Assembly (NCBI RefSeq): GCF_029581395.1
Contig: NZ_CP121113.1
Span: 924,501 to 988,500 of the forward strand
Source: Roseinatronobacter sp. S2
GTDB taxonomy: Bacteria; Pseudomonadota; Alphaproteobacteria; Rhodobacterales; Rhodobacteraceae
Reading direction: 5' to 3'
Length of the DNA stretch: 64,000 bases
Under the pieces are notes generated by a model. That model had not been told where the DNA came from and did not search any database. It saw only the letters and a program-made list of their open reading frames with translations. The stretch's first letter is position 1; every line of letters begins with the position of its first letter. Positions 45,868 to 55,352 of this stretch are shown here, in pieces. The position numbers and the translations under genes are program-made.

Positions 45868-47400
45868 TTACTTCCAGCGCGCGTTCTGCAACCGGGGCAC
45901 ACCGTCATCATCCAGCGGGAATTCAAGGTCGGACGTCACAAGGTAATCTGCCGAATAGCTTACCAGCGGCACCCAATACGCCTGTTCGGCGATGCGGGTG
46001 ATGGCCTGTTGGTAGTAACCAAAGCGCAAGTCCTGATCGGCGGTCTGTTCGGCCGCTAAAACCCATTCAACCACCTGATCGTCGCCCGAAAGATGTCGGT
46101 CGCTGGTGTCAGAGAAATGGACCCGCGCGATAAGCGCTGTATCTGCAACCCCACTTGACCCCCAGGTGCCGATATAGGCCGCGATATCTTGTGATGCGCG
46201 CGCCTGATTAAGGGTTTCAAGCTGGACATAACGCAGGTTGATGTCGATGCCGACCGCTTCGAGATCAGCCATGATCGCCTCGGCATTGGGTCGTTCGCGA
46301 TAGGCCCATAAATCAAGACTGAACCCATCAGGATAGCCCGCTTCGGCCAGCAACGCGCGCGCGCGGTCCGGGTCGTATTCATAACGCGGGACATCCTGGG
46401 TGCATCCGAACTGTACCGGATGACAGGCGGAATAAATCGGCTCTGACGCGCCGCCGCCCATCAGGAATTCGGCAATTTCCGGCTTGTTGATCGCGTGGTT
46501 CATAGCCTGCCGCACGCGCAGGTCCGTCAGCGGACCGTCTGGCTGCGCGACCCCTGCCGCATCCAGCACAATGAAGGACACCCGCAGGTCCGGTCCGGCC
46601 AGATGGTCGATTTCAGGGCGTGCATCAAGGCTTCGGGCCACGTCAAGCGGAACGTTGAACATCCAGTTAATCCCCCCGGACATTAGTTCGGCCTGCTGTG
46701 TGCCCATGTCGGGAATGTTCCGCACGACGATGTTTTCGATTTCAGGTGCATCGCCGAAATAATCATCGAACCGTTCGAGCACCAGTTCGACACCCGGATT
46801 GAACCGGGTCACGCGGTAGGGACCAGCGCCAATCAGATTCAGGGCCATGGCGTCATGATCAACCTGATCGCCCTGATGATAGGCCCCGTCTTTGCGTAGC
46901 ATGACCCGTTGCGCCATATCGCGAATAATCAGCGGGTTAATGGCTGCCAGATGGAAACGCACTGTATGATCGTCCAGCACTTCAGCGCGATCAAGCCAAC
47001 GGCTGATCAGGGCCTGCGCGTGGGATTCAGAGCCTGGGTCAATGATCCAGTTATAGGTGTAGGCCACATCTGCGGCGTTAAGTGCGCTTCCATCGTGAAA
47101 CCGCACATCGTCGCGCAACTGCACATCGATCGTCATGTCGTTCACAAATTCATAAGACGACGCCACGCCCGGTTCGATTTGCTGGTTCGCGGGATTCATG
47201 GTGAACAGTGTCGCGTCCGTCATCTGTGCCAGAATGATGTATTCCCGGCGCGTGGTGTAAAGGTAATCAAGATTCAAAATCTCGCCGGACATCGCCGCGC
47301 GCAGCGTGTCATCTTGTGGTCCGGCGAATGCGGTGTGTCCAAATGCAAGGCCAGAGGCAAGCACGGCCGAGCCGAGTGTTCTTGTGAGTCTGTTGTTCAT
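45868..47400 (-). CDS. ABC transporter periplasmic substrate-binding protein (SBP_bac_5 family)
   Basis: 510 residues with a Sec signal peptide (MNNRLTRTLGSAVLASGLAF, cut near AFAG). DppA/OppA-type features: IEPGVASSYEFVNDMTIDVQLRDDVRFHDGSALNAADVAYTYN, the ALNLIGAGPYRVTRFNPG block, LRVRQAMNHAINKPEIAEFLMGG and YDPDRARALLAEAGYPDGF. The ligand could be a peptide or another amine/carboxylate compound; the coupled lyase suggests a substrate that can be cleaved to fumarate or a similar product. First gene of a five-gene minus-strand operon. Confidence 0.92.
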   Translation of the reverse strand: MNNRLTRTLGSAVLASGLAFGHTAFAGPQDDTLRAAMSGEILNLDYLYTTRREYIILAQMTDATLFTMNPANQQIEPGVASSYEFVNDMTIDVQLRDDVRFHDGSALNAADVAYTYNWIIDPGSESHAQALISRWLDRAEVLDDHTVRFHLAAINPLIIRDMAQRVMLRKDGAYHQGDQVDHDAMALNLIGAGPYRVTRFNPGVELVLERFDDYFGDAPEIENIVVRNIPDMGTQQAELMSGGINWMFNVPLDVARSLDARPEIDHLAGPDLRVSFIVLDAAGVAQPDGPLTDLRVRQAMNHAINKPEIAEFLMGGGASEPIYSACHPVQFGCTQDVPRYEYDPDRARALLAEAGYPDGFSLDLWAYRERPNAEAIMADLEAVGIDINLRYVQLETLNQARASQDIAAYIGTWGSSGVADTALIARVHFSDTSDRHLSGDDQVVEWVLAAEQTADQDLRFGYYQQAITRIAEQAYWVPLVSYSADYLVTSDLEFPLDDDGVPRLQNARWK

Positions 47401-47724
47401 CTTATTCCTCCCGATACTCCTGTCGTCAGCGTATCAGCGCAAGGAAAGTCGGAAAATCAGAATTGTTCGTACATCAGTTGCAAAAACCGGGACTGTTGGC
47501 CGCGTGAACCATGCTTGTCATGGGCTGGTTTCCCTGTTGATGATTGCCACCCGGAAATCACTTACCTTGCGCAGATAGACTTCTATCATTGCGCCCTTGT
47601 TTTCTGGGGACGCGCCCTTTTTCGTTTTGCTGATCTCCGCCTTGCACATCCAACCGGTCGCGCGTGTTTTCGTCCTTTCAGACCTTGTCGCGTTGGATGT
47701 TTTGAACTAGCTTCCCCTTCAACA

Positions 47725-47811
47725 ACCGTTGGGGTGCCCTGTCATCAGGGCTGAGAGGCTTAGCGCCAACCCATCGAACCTGATCCGGATCATACCGGCG
47801 TAGGGAACGGT
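47725..47811 (+). ncRNA. TPP riboswitch (THI element)
   Basis: All conserved TPP-aptamer blocks are present: P1 ACCGTT (47725-47730) pairs with AACGGT (47806-47811); GGGGTGCC; the helix CCCTGTCATCAGGG; CTGAGAGG; then ACCCATCGAACCTGATCCGGATCATACCGGCGTAGGGA. It lies 70 bases before thiD on the same strand and should repress the whole thi operon when thiamin pyrophosphate is plentiful. The expression platform probably sequesters the GGAGG of thiD, since no clear terminator follows. The 320 bases before it (47401-47724) hold no gene. Confidence 0.97.
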
Positions 47812-47881
47812 GCGCATATGGGCCATGACCGGCCCGCATTCCGTCCTCTGACGTTGGTATCCACAACGAACGGAGGCGCGC

Positions 47882-48685
47882 TTGATCCCTATAGCCCTGA
47901 CCATAGCCGGTTCGGATTCCGGTGGCGGTGCCGGTATTCAGGCCGATCTGAAGGCATTTTCCGCGCTGGGCGTTTATGGCGCATCGGTCATCACGGCATT
48001 GACGGCGCAGAACACGCGCGCGGTCACCATGGTCGAACCCGTAAGCCCTGCGATGATTGCCGCACAAATGCATGCGGTGTTTGATGATCTGGCAATTCGT
48101 GCGGTCAAACTGGGTATGTTGGGCGATGCCGTAGCAATCGCGACGGTGGCGGCAGGGCTGCGCGGGCATGATATGCCGGTGGTGCTGGACCCCGTGATGG
48201 TCGCAAAATCCGGCGACAGGTTGCTGCCATCCGATGCGCTGGCGGCGTTGCGTTCTGAATTGTTGCCGCGCGCCACGGTGCTCACGCCGAACCTGCCTGA
48301 AGCTGCGGATTTGCTGGGCACTGTGCCTGCGCGCAGTGACGCCGAAATGCTGGAACAGGGGCAGGCATTGCGCGCGTTGGGTGCGCAGGCGGTGCTGATG
48401 AAAGGCGGGCACGGGGACGGGCCGGACTGTGTGGACCTGTTGATTGACGCGCAAGGTGTGACCCGCCTGACCGCTCCGCGGCGCGCAACGCAAAACACCC
48501 ATGGCACCGGCTGCACATTGTCGGCTGCAATCGCGGCGGGGCTGGCGCAGGGTATGGATCTGACAGTGGCCGTGACGCGCGCGCATACCTATTTGCAGGG
48601 CGCGATTGCCCATGCGGACGGGCTGGGCGTGGGGTCCGGGCATGGGCCGGTGCATCATTTTCACGGGGTCTGGCCCAATGGCTGA
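47882..48685 (+). CDS. thiD: Hydroxymethylpyrimidine/phosphomethylpyrimidine kinase
   Basis: 267 residues. Phosphorylates HMP and HMP-P to HMP-PP. Ribokinase-fold motifs are ALTIAGSDSGGGAGIQADLKAF at the start and QNTHGTGCTLSAAIAAGLAQG (anion hole and catalytic Cys/Asp region). The start is a TTG at 47882, preceded by ACGGAGGCGCGC; no in-frame ATG fits the conserved N-terminus. It overlaps thiO by 8 bases. Salvaged pyrimidine from TenA and ThiXYZ downstream would feed into this kinase. Confidence 0.94.
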   Translation: MIPIALTIAGSDSGGGAGIQADLKAFSALGVYGASVITALTAQNTRAVTMVEPVSPAMIAAQMHAVFDDLAIRAVKLGMLGDAVAIATVAAGLRGHDMPVVLDPVMVAKSGDRLLPSDALAALRSELLPRATVLTPNLPEAADLLGTVPARSDAEMLEQGQALRALGAQAVLMKGGHGDGPDCVDLLIDAQGVTRLTAPRRATQNTHGTGCTLSAAIAAGLAQGMDLTVAVTRAHTYLQGAIAHADGLGVGSGHGPVHHFHGVWPNG

Positions 48686-49646
48686 TGTTACCATCATCGG
48701 GGCCGGTGTGGCAGGGCTTTGGGCCGCTTGGGCATTGTGCAAGGCCGGTGCGGGCGTGCGCCTGATTGACCGCAACGGCGCGCCCGGCCCGCATGGGTGT
48801 TCATGGTGGGCAGGGGGCATGCTGGCCCCGTTTTGCGAAGGGGCGGTCGCCGAAGCCCCCGTTGTCGCGCATGGCCAGCAGGCTGCCGCCGCCTGGGCAA
48901 ATGTCACAACCGTGACCTATCGCGGATCGCTTGTCGTGGCACTGGAACGCGATCGGGCCGAGCTGGCGCGCTTTGCCCGCCGCACCAGCGGGCATGAGCT
49001 GATCACCGATGAACTGCACCTGCTGGAGCCTGACCTGCCGACCCCGTCGCAAGCGCTGTTCTTCAGCGCCGAGGCCCATCTGGACCCGCGCGATGCGCTT
49101 GCTGATCTGGTGGCCGCGCTGAAGGGGCGGGGCGTCAGCATTGAACAAGGGGATGTCACGCCTGATGACATCACCGGCCCGGTAATCGATGCGCGCGGCA
49201 TGGCAAGCCCTGTGCCGGGCCTGCGCGGTGTGCGGGGCGAAATGGTGGTTTTGCGTGCGCCCGATATTGCGCTGACCCGCCCTGTGCGCCTGCTGCATCC
49301 GCGCCATCCGCTGTATATCGTGCCGCGCGCGAATGGCGTCTATATGCTGGGCGCGACCCAGATCGAAAGCACGGACCGGCGCGGAATTTCGGCGCGATCC
49401 ACGCTTGAACTGCTGTCTGCGGCCTATGCCCTTGACCCGCGCTTTGCCGAGGCCGAGGTGCTGGAAACCGGTGCGGATTTGCGCCCAGCCTTTGCCGATA
49501 ATGTGCCGCGCGTGGTCCGGCAGGGGCGAGTTTTGCACCTGAACGGCTTGTTCCGGCACGGCTATCTGATGGCGCCTGCACTGGCGCAGCAGGCGGCGGA
49601 TTTCCTGACCCACGGCATCAAGGGGGATTTGTTCCATGAAGATTGA
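48678..49646 (+). CDS. thiO: Glycine oxidase ThiO (FAD-dependent)
   Basis: 322 residues. Oxidises glycine to iminoglycine for the thiazole ring. N-terminal dinucleotide-binding motif VTIIGAGVAGLWAAWALCKAG; CSWWAGGMLAPFCEG is the DAO-family active-site region; GLFRHGYLMAPALAQQAADFL is the C-terminal FAD contact. ATG 48678 overlaps thiD. The stop overlaps the thiS start by 11 bases, so the thiazole genes are coupled. Confidence 0.92.
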   Translation: MADVTIIGAGVAGLWAAWALCKAGAGVRLIDRNGAPGPHGCSWWAGGMLAPFCEGAVAEAPVVAHGQQAAAAWANVTTVTYRGSLVVALERDRAELARFARRTSGHELITDELHLLEPDLPTPSQALFFSAEAHLDPRDALADLVAALKGRGVSIEQGDVTPDDITGPVIDARGMASPVPGLRGVRGEMVVLRAPDIALTRPVRLLHPRHPLYIVPRANGVYMLGATQIESTDRRGISARSTLELLSAAYALDPRFAEAEVLETGADLRPAFADNVPRVVRQGRVLHLNGLFRHGYLMAPALAQQAADFLTHGIKGDLFHED

Positions 49647-49833
49647 AGTGAACGGCGACGCACAGAATGTGCTTGCTACAAATGTCGAAGACGCGTTGCG
49701 CGAACTGGGCTGGCAGGGCGCGCGCGTGGCCACCGCCCTGAACGGGGAATTCCTGCCAAAAGCCGCCCGCGCCACAACAGATCTGTCTGACGGGGACCGG
49801 CTGGAAGTGCTGGCCCCCATGCAAGGCGGCTAG
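49636..49833 (+). CDS. thiS: Sulfur carrier protein ThiS
   Basis: 65 residues, beta-grasp fold, ending in the required Gly-Gly (LAPMQGG) that is adenylated by ThiF and converted to thiocarboxylate. MKIEVNGDAQNVLATNVEDAL and ATALNGEFLPKAA fit the family. It overlaps the thiO end. Confidence 0.95.
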   Translation: MKIEVNGDAQNVLATNVEDALRELGWQGARVATALNGEFLPKAARATTDLSDGDRLEVLAPMQGG

Positions 49834-49874
49834 GCGTATGGGGCAGACACAGATGCACTGTTTGAAGGAATGCG

Positions 49875-50639
49875 ATGATGCGTGAATTCTATGGCGTAAC
49901 ACTGAACAGCCCCTTGATGCTGGGCACCGCGCAATACCCGTCGCCCGCAGTGATGGAAGCCGCGTTCCGCGCGTCAGGCGCATCGGTCGCCACAGTGTCG
50001 CTGCGCCGCGAAAGCGGGCAGGGGCAGGCGTTCTGGGACATTATCCGGGGGCTGGGGGTGCATGTGCTGCCAAATACGGCCGGATGCCACAGCGCGCGCG
50101 AAGCCGTCACCACCGCCCAAATGGCGCGCGAGGTGTTTGAGACAAACTGGATCAAACTGGAAGTCATCGGCAATGCCGACACGTTGCAGCCCGACCCGTT
50201 CGGATTGCTGGACGCTGCCGAAACCCTTGCCGCAGACGGGTTCGACGTGTTCCCCTACATGACCGAAGATCAGGTTCTGGCGCAGCGTCTGGTTGATGCG
50301 GGCTGCAAAGTTCTGATGCCATGGGGTGCGCCCATCGGGTCAGGTCTGGGGCTGAACAACCGCTACGGGCTGAAAACCCTGCGCGCGGCCTTTCCCGATA
50401 TTCCCATGGTTATTGACGCGGGCCTTGGCCTGCCCAGCCATGCAGCCGCCGCGATGGAATTAGGGTTTGATGCGGTCTTGCTGAACACCGCTGTGGCGCA
50501 GGCGGAGGACCCGGTTGCCATGGCGCGCGCCTTTGGCATGGCGGCCAGCGCAGGTGCCCTGGCCCGCACCGCCGACCCGATGGAACCGCGCGACATGGCC
50601 GCCCCTTCCACCCCGCTGATCGGAAAGGCATGGCTATGA
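49875..50639 (+). CDS. thiG: Thiazole synthase
   Basis: 254 residues, TIM barrel. Combines DXP, iminoglycine and ThiS thiocarboxylate into thiazole phosphate. Motifs: [42 protein letters not shown], the Schiff-base Lys in [10 protein letters not shown], and [15 protein letters not shown]. Starts at ATG 49875 (a second ATG follows directly) after AAGGAATGCG. The stop overlaps the thiE start. Confidence 0.95.
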   Translation: MMREFYGVTLNSPLMLGTAQYPSPAVMEAAFRASGASVATVSLRRESGQGQAFWDIIRGLGVHVLPNTAGCHSAREAVTTAQMAREVFETNWIKLEVIGNADTLQPDPFGLLDAAETLAADGFDVFPYMTEDQVLAQRLVDAGCKVLMPWGAPIGSGLGLNNRYGLKTLRAAFPDIPMVIDAGLGLPSHAAAAMELGFDAVLLNTAVAQAEDPVAMARAFGMAASAGALARTADPMEPRDMAAPSTPLIGKAWL

Positions 50640-51232
50640 CATTGCCGCGTTTTTATCCTGTATTCGACACTGTGGACTGGATGGCCCGCGCCCTGCCGCT
50701 GGGGGTGAAGCTGGTGCAACTGCGCATCAAGGAACGCGACTCCGATGCCTTGCGGCTGGACATTCGCGCAGGGCTGGCCCTTGCGCGCCAGCATGGTGCC
50801 GCGATGGTGGTGAATGACTACTGGCAACTGGCGATAGACGAAGGCGCGGACTGGCTGCATCTGGGGCAGGAAGATCTGGACGAGGCCGATTTGCCAGCCA
50901 TCAGGCGCGCGGGGGTGCGGCTGGGCATTTCGACCCATGACCATGCCGAACTTGAGCGCGCACTGGCGCTTGCGCCCGACTATATCGCGCTTGGTCCGGT
51001 CTATCCGACGATATTGAAGCAGATGAAATGGCACCAGCAAGGGTTGGAACGGGTTGCCGAATGGAAGCGGCTGCTGGGCGATATCCCGCTTTGCGCGATT
51101 GGCGGCATGTCCGTGGAACGCGCGGCGGGCGCGTTTGCGGCGGGCGCGGATATTGTCGCGGCTGTCACCGACATTACCCTGAACCCAGACCCCGAAGCGC
51201 GCATGCGCGACTGGCTGGCGGTGTGCGCATGA
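50630..51232 (+). CDS. thiE: Thiamine phosphate synthase
   Basis: 200 residues, TIM barrel. Joins HMP-PP with thiazole phosphate to give thiamin phosphate. Motifs: [63 protein letters not shown] and [14 protein letters not shown]. Start ATG 50630 overlaps thiG by 10 bases; ATG 50636 is the alternative. The stop overlaps thiF by ATGA. Confidence 0.93.
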   Translation: MAMTLPRFYPVFDTVDWMARALPLGVKLVQLRIKERDSDALRLDIRAGLALARQHGAAMVVNDYWQLAIDEGADWLHLGQEDLDEADLPAIRRAGVRLGISTHDHAELERALALAPDYIALGPVYPTILKQMKWHQQGLERVAEWKRLLGDIPLCAIGGMSVERAAGAFAAGADIVAAVTDITLNPDPEARMRDWLAVCA

Positions 51233-52182
51233 CCCGCTATGCCCGCCAGATGGTGCTGCCCGACATTGGCGCGCATGGGCAGGCACGGCTGGCGCGGTCG
51301 CATGTGCTGGTCGTGGGGGCAGGGGGGCTGGGCGTGCCGTTGCTGCAATACCTTGCGGGTGCGGGCGTGGGGCACATCACGCTGGTTGATGGTGACCGCG
51401 TCGAGATTGGCAATCTGCACCGCCAGCCCATCTACCGCACGGACCAGTTGGGCCAGCCGAAAGCGCAGGCCGCAGCCGCTGCCATATCAATGCTGAATCC
51501 CGATGTGGCGCTGAGTGCGCATGTCGCATGGCTGGACCCCGCGACGGCGCCCGAATGGGTGGCGGGTGCTGATCTGGTGCTGGATTGCGCCGACACATTT
51601 GCGGCCAGCCTGACATTGTCCGACATCTGCCGCGACATGGGCAAGCCCCTGATCACCGCAAGCGCGCTTGCGCGGTCGGGCTATGTGGCGGGGTGTTGCG
51701 GTGGTGCGCCCAGCCTGCGCACCATCTTTCCCGATCTGCCCGAACGTGGCGCCACCTGCGCCACAGCGGGCGTCATGGGGCCGGTTGTGGGCGCGATTGG
51801 CGCTATACAGGCGCAAATGGCGCTGTCTGTGCTATTGGCCCTGACGCCCAGCCCCTTGGGCCAGCTTATAAGCCTTGATGCGGCGCGCTGGCGTATGGGG
51901 GGCTTCCGGTTTGACCGCGCGCGCGAACCTGATGCGCCCTTGCCCTTCATCGCGCGCAGCCAGACCCGTGCGGATGACCTGCTGATTGACCTGCGCGCGG
52001 AATCCGCGCCCTTCAGCCCTGATGCGCGCCATATCCTGCCCGAAAACATTACCACCCTTGCCCCGCCTGCGGACCGCCGTGTGGTGCTGGCCTGCGCCAC
52101 GGGGTTGCGCGCGCATAATGCGGGGCAGGCGCTGCAAACATGCTGGCCGGGGCACATCGCGCTTCTGGCCCTGACCGACTGA
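51229..52182 (+). CDS. thiF: ThiF-type adenylyltransferase with C-terminal rhodanese-like domain
   Basis: 317 residues. E1-like N-terminus: YARQMVLPDIGAHGQARLARSHVLVVGAGGLG binds ATP, followed by LVDGDRVEIGNLHRQ and DCADTF. It adenylates ThiS. Residues about 245-317 (RADDLLIDLRAESAPF then VVLACATGLRAHNAGQAL) form a short rhodanese-like domain with the active Cys in ACATGLRA, suggesting it also passes sulfur to ThiS; this fusion replaces the separate ThiI rhodanese. MoeB is an alternative name, but the operon places it in thiamin synthesis. Confidence 0.9.
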   Translation: MTRYARQMVLPDIGAHGQARLARSHVLVVGAGGLGVPLLQYLAGAGVGHITLVDGDRVEIGNLHRQPIYRTDQLGQPKAQAAAAAISMLNPDVALSAHVAWLDPATAPEWVAGADLVLDCADTFAASLTLSDICRDMGKPLITASALARSGYVAGCCGGAPSLRTIFPDLPERGATCATAGVMGPVVGAIGAIQAQMALSVLLALTPSPLGQLISLDAARWRMGGFRFDRAREPDAPLPFIARSQTRADDLLIDLRAESAPFSPDARHILPENITTLAPPADRRVVLACATGLRAHNAGQALQTCWPGHIALLALTD

Positions 52183-52201
52183 CCATAGAAAAGGACATTC
52201 C

Positions 52202-53152
52202 ATGAAATACCCGATTGCCGCGCTGGCCCTCGCCGCAATGACAGCGCTGCCCGCCACAGCGCAGGACCGCCTTAGCGTGATGCTGGACTGGTTTGTGAAC
52301 CCCGACCACGCACCGATTATCCTTGCGCAGGAACTGGGCTACTTCGCAGATGCGGGCTTAGATGTGGAAACCGTCACCCCGTCCGACCCCAATGACCCGC
52401 CGCGCATGGTGGCGGCCGGGCGTGTGGATCTGGCGATTTCCTATCAGCCGCAACTGCATCTTAGCCGGCATAATGACTTGCCCTTGCGCCGCGTGGGCAC
52501 GCTGATTTCCACACCGCTGACCTGTCTTGTGGTGCTGGCCGACGGGCCGGTGCAGGATATGTCCGACCTGAAGGGTGGCAAGGTGGGGTTTGCCGTGGCG
52601 GGCGTGCAGGAAGTGATGCTGGACGCAATGCTGGCTCATCACGACATGGAACCCGGTGATGTAGAGCAGATCAATATAGGCTGGTCCATCTCGCCCGCGC
52701 TGATGTCGGGGCAGGTGGATGGCGTGATCGGCGCATTCCGCAATTTCGAATTGAACCAGCTTCAGATCGAAGGAACCGAGGGGCGCTGCTTCTACCCCGA
52801 AGCCGAAGGTGTGCCCGCCTATGACGAACTGATCTATGTCGCCAATCCCGACCGCATGGATGCGCAGGTCATCGCACGTTTTCTGGATGCGACAGAACGC
52901 GCAACAGGGTTCATCCTGAACCACCCCGAACAGGCGTGGGATATTTTTGCGGCGACAGCCAGCGAATTGCAGACCGAACTGAACATCCGCGCATGGGGCG
53001 ACACATGGCCACGCTTTGCCACCCGCCCCGCCGCCCTTGATGCAGGCCGCTATGCGCGCTTTGAAGCGTTCCTTGCGCAGCGTGGTGCCACATCGGGCGG
53101 GTTGTCTGTCAGTGATCTGGCCGTTGATGTCACAGCAGGCGGTGGGCAATGA
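52202..53152 (+). CDS. thiY: ABC transporter substrate-binding protein for thiamin pyrimidine precursor
   Basis: 316 residues, NMT1/THI5-like. Signal peptide KYPIAALALAAMTALPATAQ. The mature start LSVMLDWFVNPDHAPIILAQELGYF is the classic ThiY/THI5 pattern; GRVDLAISYQPQLHL and VDGVIGAFRNFEL follow. It likely binds formylaminopyrimidine or HMP. It acts with ThiX and ThiZ and delivers substrate to TenA. The stop overlaps tenA by 4 bases. Confidence 0.9.
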   Translation: MKYPIAALALAAMTALPATAQDRLSVMLDWFVNPDHAPIILAQELGYFADAGLDVETVTPSDPNDPPRMVAAGRVDLAISYQPQLHLSRHNDLPLRRVGTLISTPLTCLVVLADGPVQDMSDLKGGKVGFAVAGVQEVMLDAMLAHHDMEPGDVEQINIGWSISPALMSGQVDGVIGAFRNFELNQLQIEGTEGRCFYPEAEGVPAYDELIYVANPDRMDAQVIARFLDATERATGFILNHPEQAWDIFAATASELQTELNIRAWGDTWPRFATRPAALDAGRYARFEAFLAQRGATSGGLSVSDLAVDVTAGGGQ

Positions 53153-53823
53153 GTGCGCCTGACTATGGCCATGCCTTCGCCCTGTGGCGCGATCACGCGC
53201 CACAATGGCGGGCCTATACCCATCACGATTTTGTCGAAGGGCTGCGTCAGGGCACCTTGCCGAAGGAAAATTTCCTGCATTACCTGCGACAGGATTATGT
53301 GTTCCTGATCCATTTTTCCCGCGCATGGGCGTTGGCGGCTGTCAAGGCGGGCAACGTGTCGGAAATGCGTGCAGCATCAAGCACCGTTCATGCGCTGGTG
53401 CATCATGAAATGCCGCTGCATCTGGATATCTGCGCGCGCGAGGGGATTGACGCCGCCGCATTGGAAGCGACAGTCGAAGCGCCCGCCAATCTGGCCTATA
53501 CACGCTATGTGCTTGAAGCGGGCTACTCGGGTGATTTTCTGGACCTGATGGCGGCATTGGCGCCTTGCGTGCTGGGATATGGCGAAATTGGTGCCCGCCT
53601 TGCAGGCAGTGGCGGGCCGTATTCGGACTGGATCGAAACCTATGGTGGGGCCGAATATCAGGGCCTGTGCCGTGATGTAGGCGCGCTGATTGATGATGCG
53701 CTGGTCTGCCGGCTGGGGGCACAATGGCACAGCCTGCCCTGTGCCGCGCGTCTGTCGCAACGGTTTGTCACCGCCACGGCGCTGGAAGTGGGCTTTTGGG
53801 ACATGGGGTTTGCGGGGCCATGA
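53149..53823 (+). CDS. tenA: Aminopyrimidine aminohydrolase / thiaminase II
   Basis: 224 residues, all-helical TenA. It hydrolyses aminomethyl-pyrimidine breakdown products of thiamin to HMP. Family blocks: FVEGLRQGTLPKENFLHYLRQDYVFLIHFSRAWALA, HHEMPLHLDI and ALAPCVLGYGEIG with the nucleophile Cys, and the late Glu region EVGFWDMG. Coupled to thiY upstream and thiZ downstream by 4-base overlaps, consistent with a salvage module. Confidence 0.93.
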   Translation: MSAPDYGHAFALWRDHAPQWRAYTHHDFVEGLRQGTLPKENFLHYLRQDYVFLIHFSRAWALAAVKAGNVSEMRAASSTVHALVHHEMPLHLDICAREGIDAAALEATVEAPANLAYTRYVLEAGYSGDFLDLMAALAPCVLGYGEIGARLAGSGGPYSDWIETYGGAEYQGLCRDVGALIDDALVCRLGAQWHSLPCAARLSQRFVTATALEVGFWDMGFAGP

Positions 53824-54548
53824 CCGCACCGGGCCTGCAAGTGCAGGGCGAATTGTGGCTGGACAGGGCACCGCTGATCCGCAACCTGCGCTTGGATTTC
53901 CCCGCCGGGCAGTGGTCCTGCCTGCTGGGGCCGTCCGGTGTGGGTAAATCCACGCTGGGGCGGCTGATCGCGGGGCTGGCGGGGCCGTTTCAGTTGCAAG
54001 GGCACTGCCGCGCCAGTGATGCGGTGCCTTTGAGCGGGCGGGTGGCCATGATGGCGCAGGACGGGCAGCTTTTGCCATGGGCCAGTGTGCTGCATAATGT
54101 CACCATTGGCGCACGCCTGCGCGGGCAGGTGCCGGATATGGCCCGTGCGCGCAGTTTGCTTGCCGAACTGGGGCTGGACGCAATGGCGCATCGTCGCCCC
54201 GGCACCTTGTCGGGCGGGCAGCGCCAGCGTGTCGCATTGGCGCGCACCCTGATCGAGGATTGCCCGATTGTGGTGCTGGATGAACCGTTTTCGGCGCTGG
54301 ATGCGGCCACCAGACTGGCCATGCAGGATCTGGCCGCGCGCATGCTTGCCACGCGCACAGTGGTGCTGATCACGCATGACCCGCTGGAAGCCGTGCGGCT
54401 GGCGGACAAGGCATGGCTGCTGTCGCCCGACGGGGCCTGCGCGCTGGATCTGCCCGAAACCGTCCCCCCCCGCAGCTACCGCGATGATGCGACGCTGGCC
54501 ATGCAGGCCCGCCTGCTGGCGCGGCTGCACGGGATGCAACCCGCATGA
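53820..54548 (+). CDS. thiZ: Thiamin-precursor ABC transporter ATPase
   Basis: 242 residues. Walker A LGPSGVGKSTLGRLIAG, Q-loop MMAQDGQLLPW, signature [18 protein letters not shown] and Walker B IVVLDEPFSALDA, plus the switch His in VLITHDPLEA. Short NitT/TauT-type ATPase. ATG 53820 overlaps the tenA stop as ATGA; earlier in-frame starts would lie inside tenA. It overlaps thiX by 4 bases. Confidence 0.92.
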   Translation: MTAPGLQVQGELWLDRAPLIRNLRLDFPAGQWSCLLGPSGVGKSTLGRLIAGLAGPFQLQGHCRASDAVPLSGRVAMMAQDGQLLPWASVLHNVTIGARLRGQVPDMARARSLLAELGLDAMAHRRPGTLSGGQRQRVALARTLIEDCPIVVLDEPFSALDAATRLAMQDLAARMLATRTVVLITHDPLEAVRLADKAWLLSPDGACALDLPETVPPRSYRDDATLAMQARLLARLHGMQPA

Positions 54549-55303
54549 ATGGCAGTCTGGCGGCGATTGCGCGCGGTATACTGGCGCTGGGCTTCGGGCT
54601 GGCGCTGTGGCAGGGCGTGGTCTGGGCCAGTGGTGTGCCAGCGTTCATTCTGCCCGGTCCTGTGCGCGTGGCCGAAAGCCTGTGGAACAATGCGGGCATG
54701 CTTGTGCAGAATGCGCGCTTTACAGTGGTCAATCTGCTGACGGGCCTTGCGGCAGGTGTGGCCCTTGGGGTGGCAACAGCCCTGAACCTTGCCCTGTCGC
54801 CCGGTGCGCGACTGTTGCTGCGCCCGATGCTGATTTTTGCCCAGGCCGTGCCGGTCTTTGCGCTGGCCCCCGTCGTCACGTTATGGCTGGGCTATGGTGC
54901 CCCGTCCAAGATTGTGATGGTCATGCTGGTGATTTATTTCCCTGTCACATCGGCCTTTTTTGACGGGTTGATGCGGTTGCCCGCGCCCCTGACAGATATG
55001 GCGCAGCTTATGCGCGCGACCCCCTTGCGCCGTCTGATCTGGTTGCAGGTGCCGCATGCGCTGCCATCGCTTGCATCGGGGTTGCGGCTTGCGCTGGTTT
55101 ATGCGCCTTTCGCGGTCGTGATCGGTGAATGGGTGGGGTCGTCGCGCGGATTGGGCTACCTGATGCTGATGGCCAATGGTCGCGGGCAGACTGACCTGAT
55201 GTTTGCGTCCCTGCTGGTGCTGGCAGGGTTAAGCCTGACGCTGTTTTTCATCTTCGAGGCTGTTATTCGAAGATTAACGCGACCGGATCAGGATAAGAAA
55301 TAG
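54545..55303 (+). CDS. thiX: Thiamin-precursor ABC transporter permease
   Basis: 252 residues, about six membrane helices. The N-terminal helix GILALGFGLALWQGVVWASG is followed by PAFILPGPVRVAESLW, typical of SsuC/TauC-like permeases. The EAA loop is MAQLMRATPLRRLIWLQVPHALPSLASGLRLAL, and GEWVGSSRGLGYLM follows. Last gene of the thi operon. Confidence 0.92.
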   Translation: MNGSLAAIARGILALGFGLALWQGVVWASGVPAFILPGPVRVAESLWNNAGMLVQNARFTVVNLLTGLAAGVALGVATALNLALSPGARLLLRPMLIFAQAVPVFALAPVVTLWLGYGAPSKIVMVMLVIYFPVTSAFFDGLMRLPAPLTDMAQLMRATPLRRLIWLQVPHALPSLASGLRLALVYAPFAVVIGEWVGSSRGLGYLMLMANGRGQTDLMFASLLVLAGLSLTLFFIFEAVIRRLTRPDQDKK

Positions 55304-55352
55304 GGTGCAGATGTATTGGCCTTTTACGGTCATTCGCGCTTGGACAAAGCCC

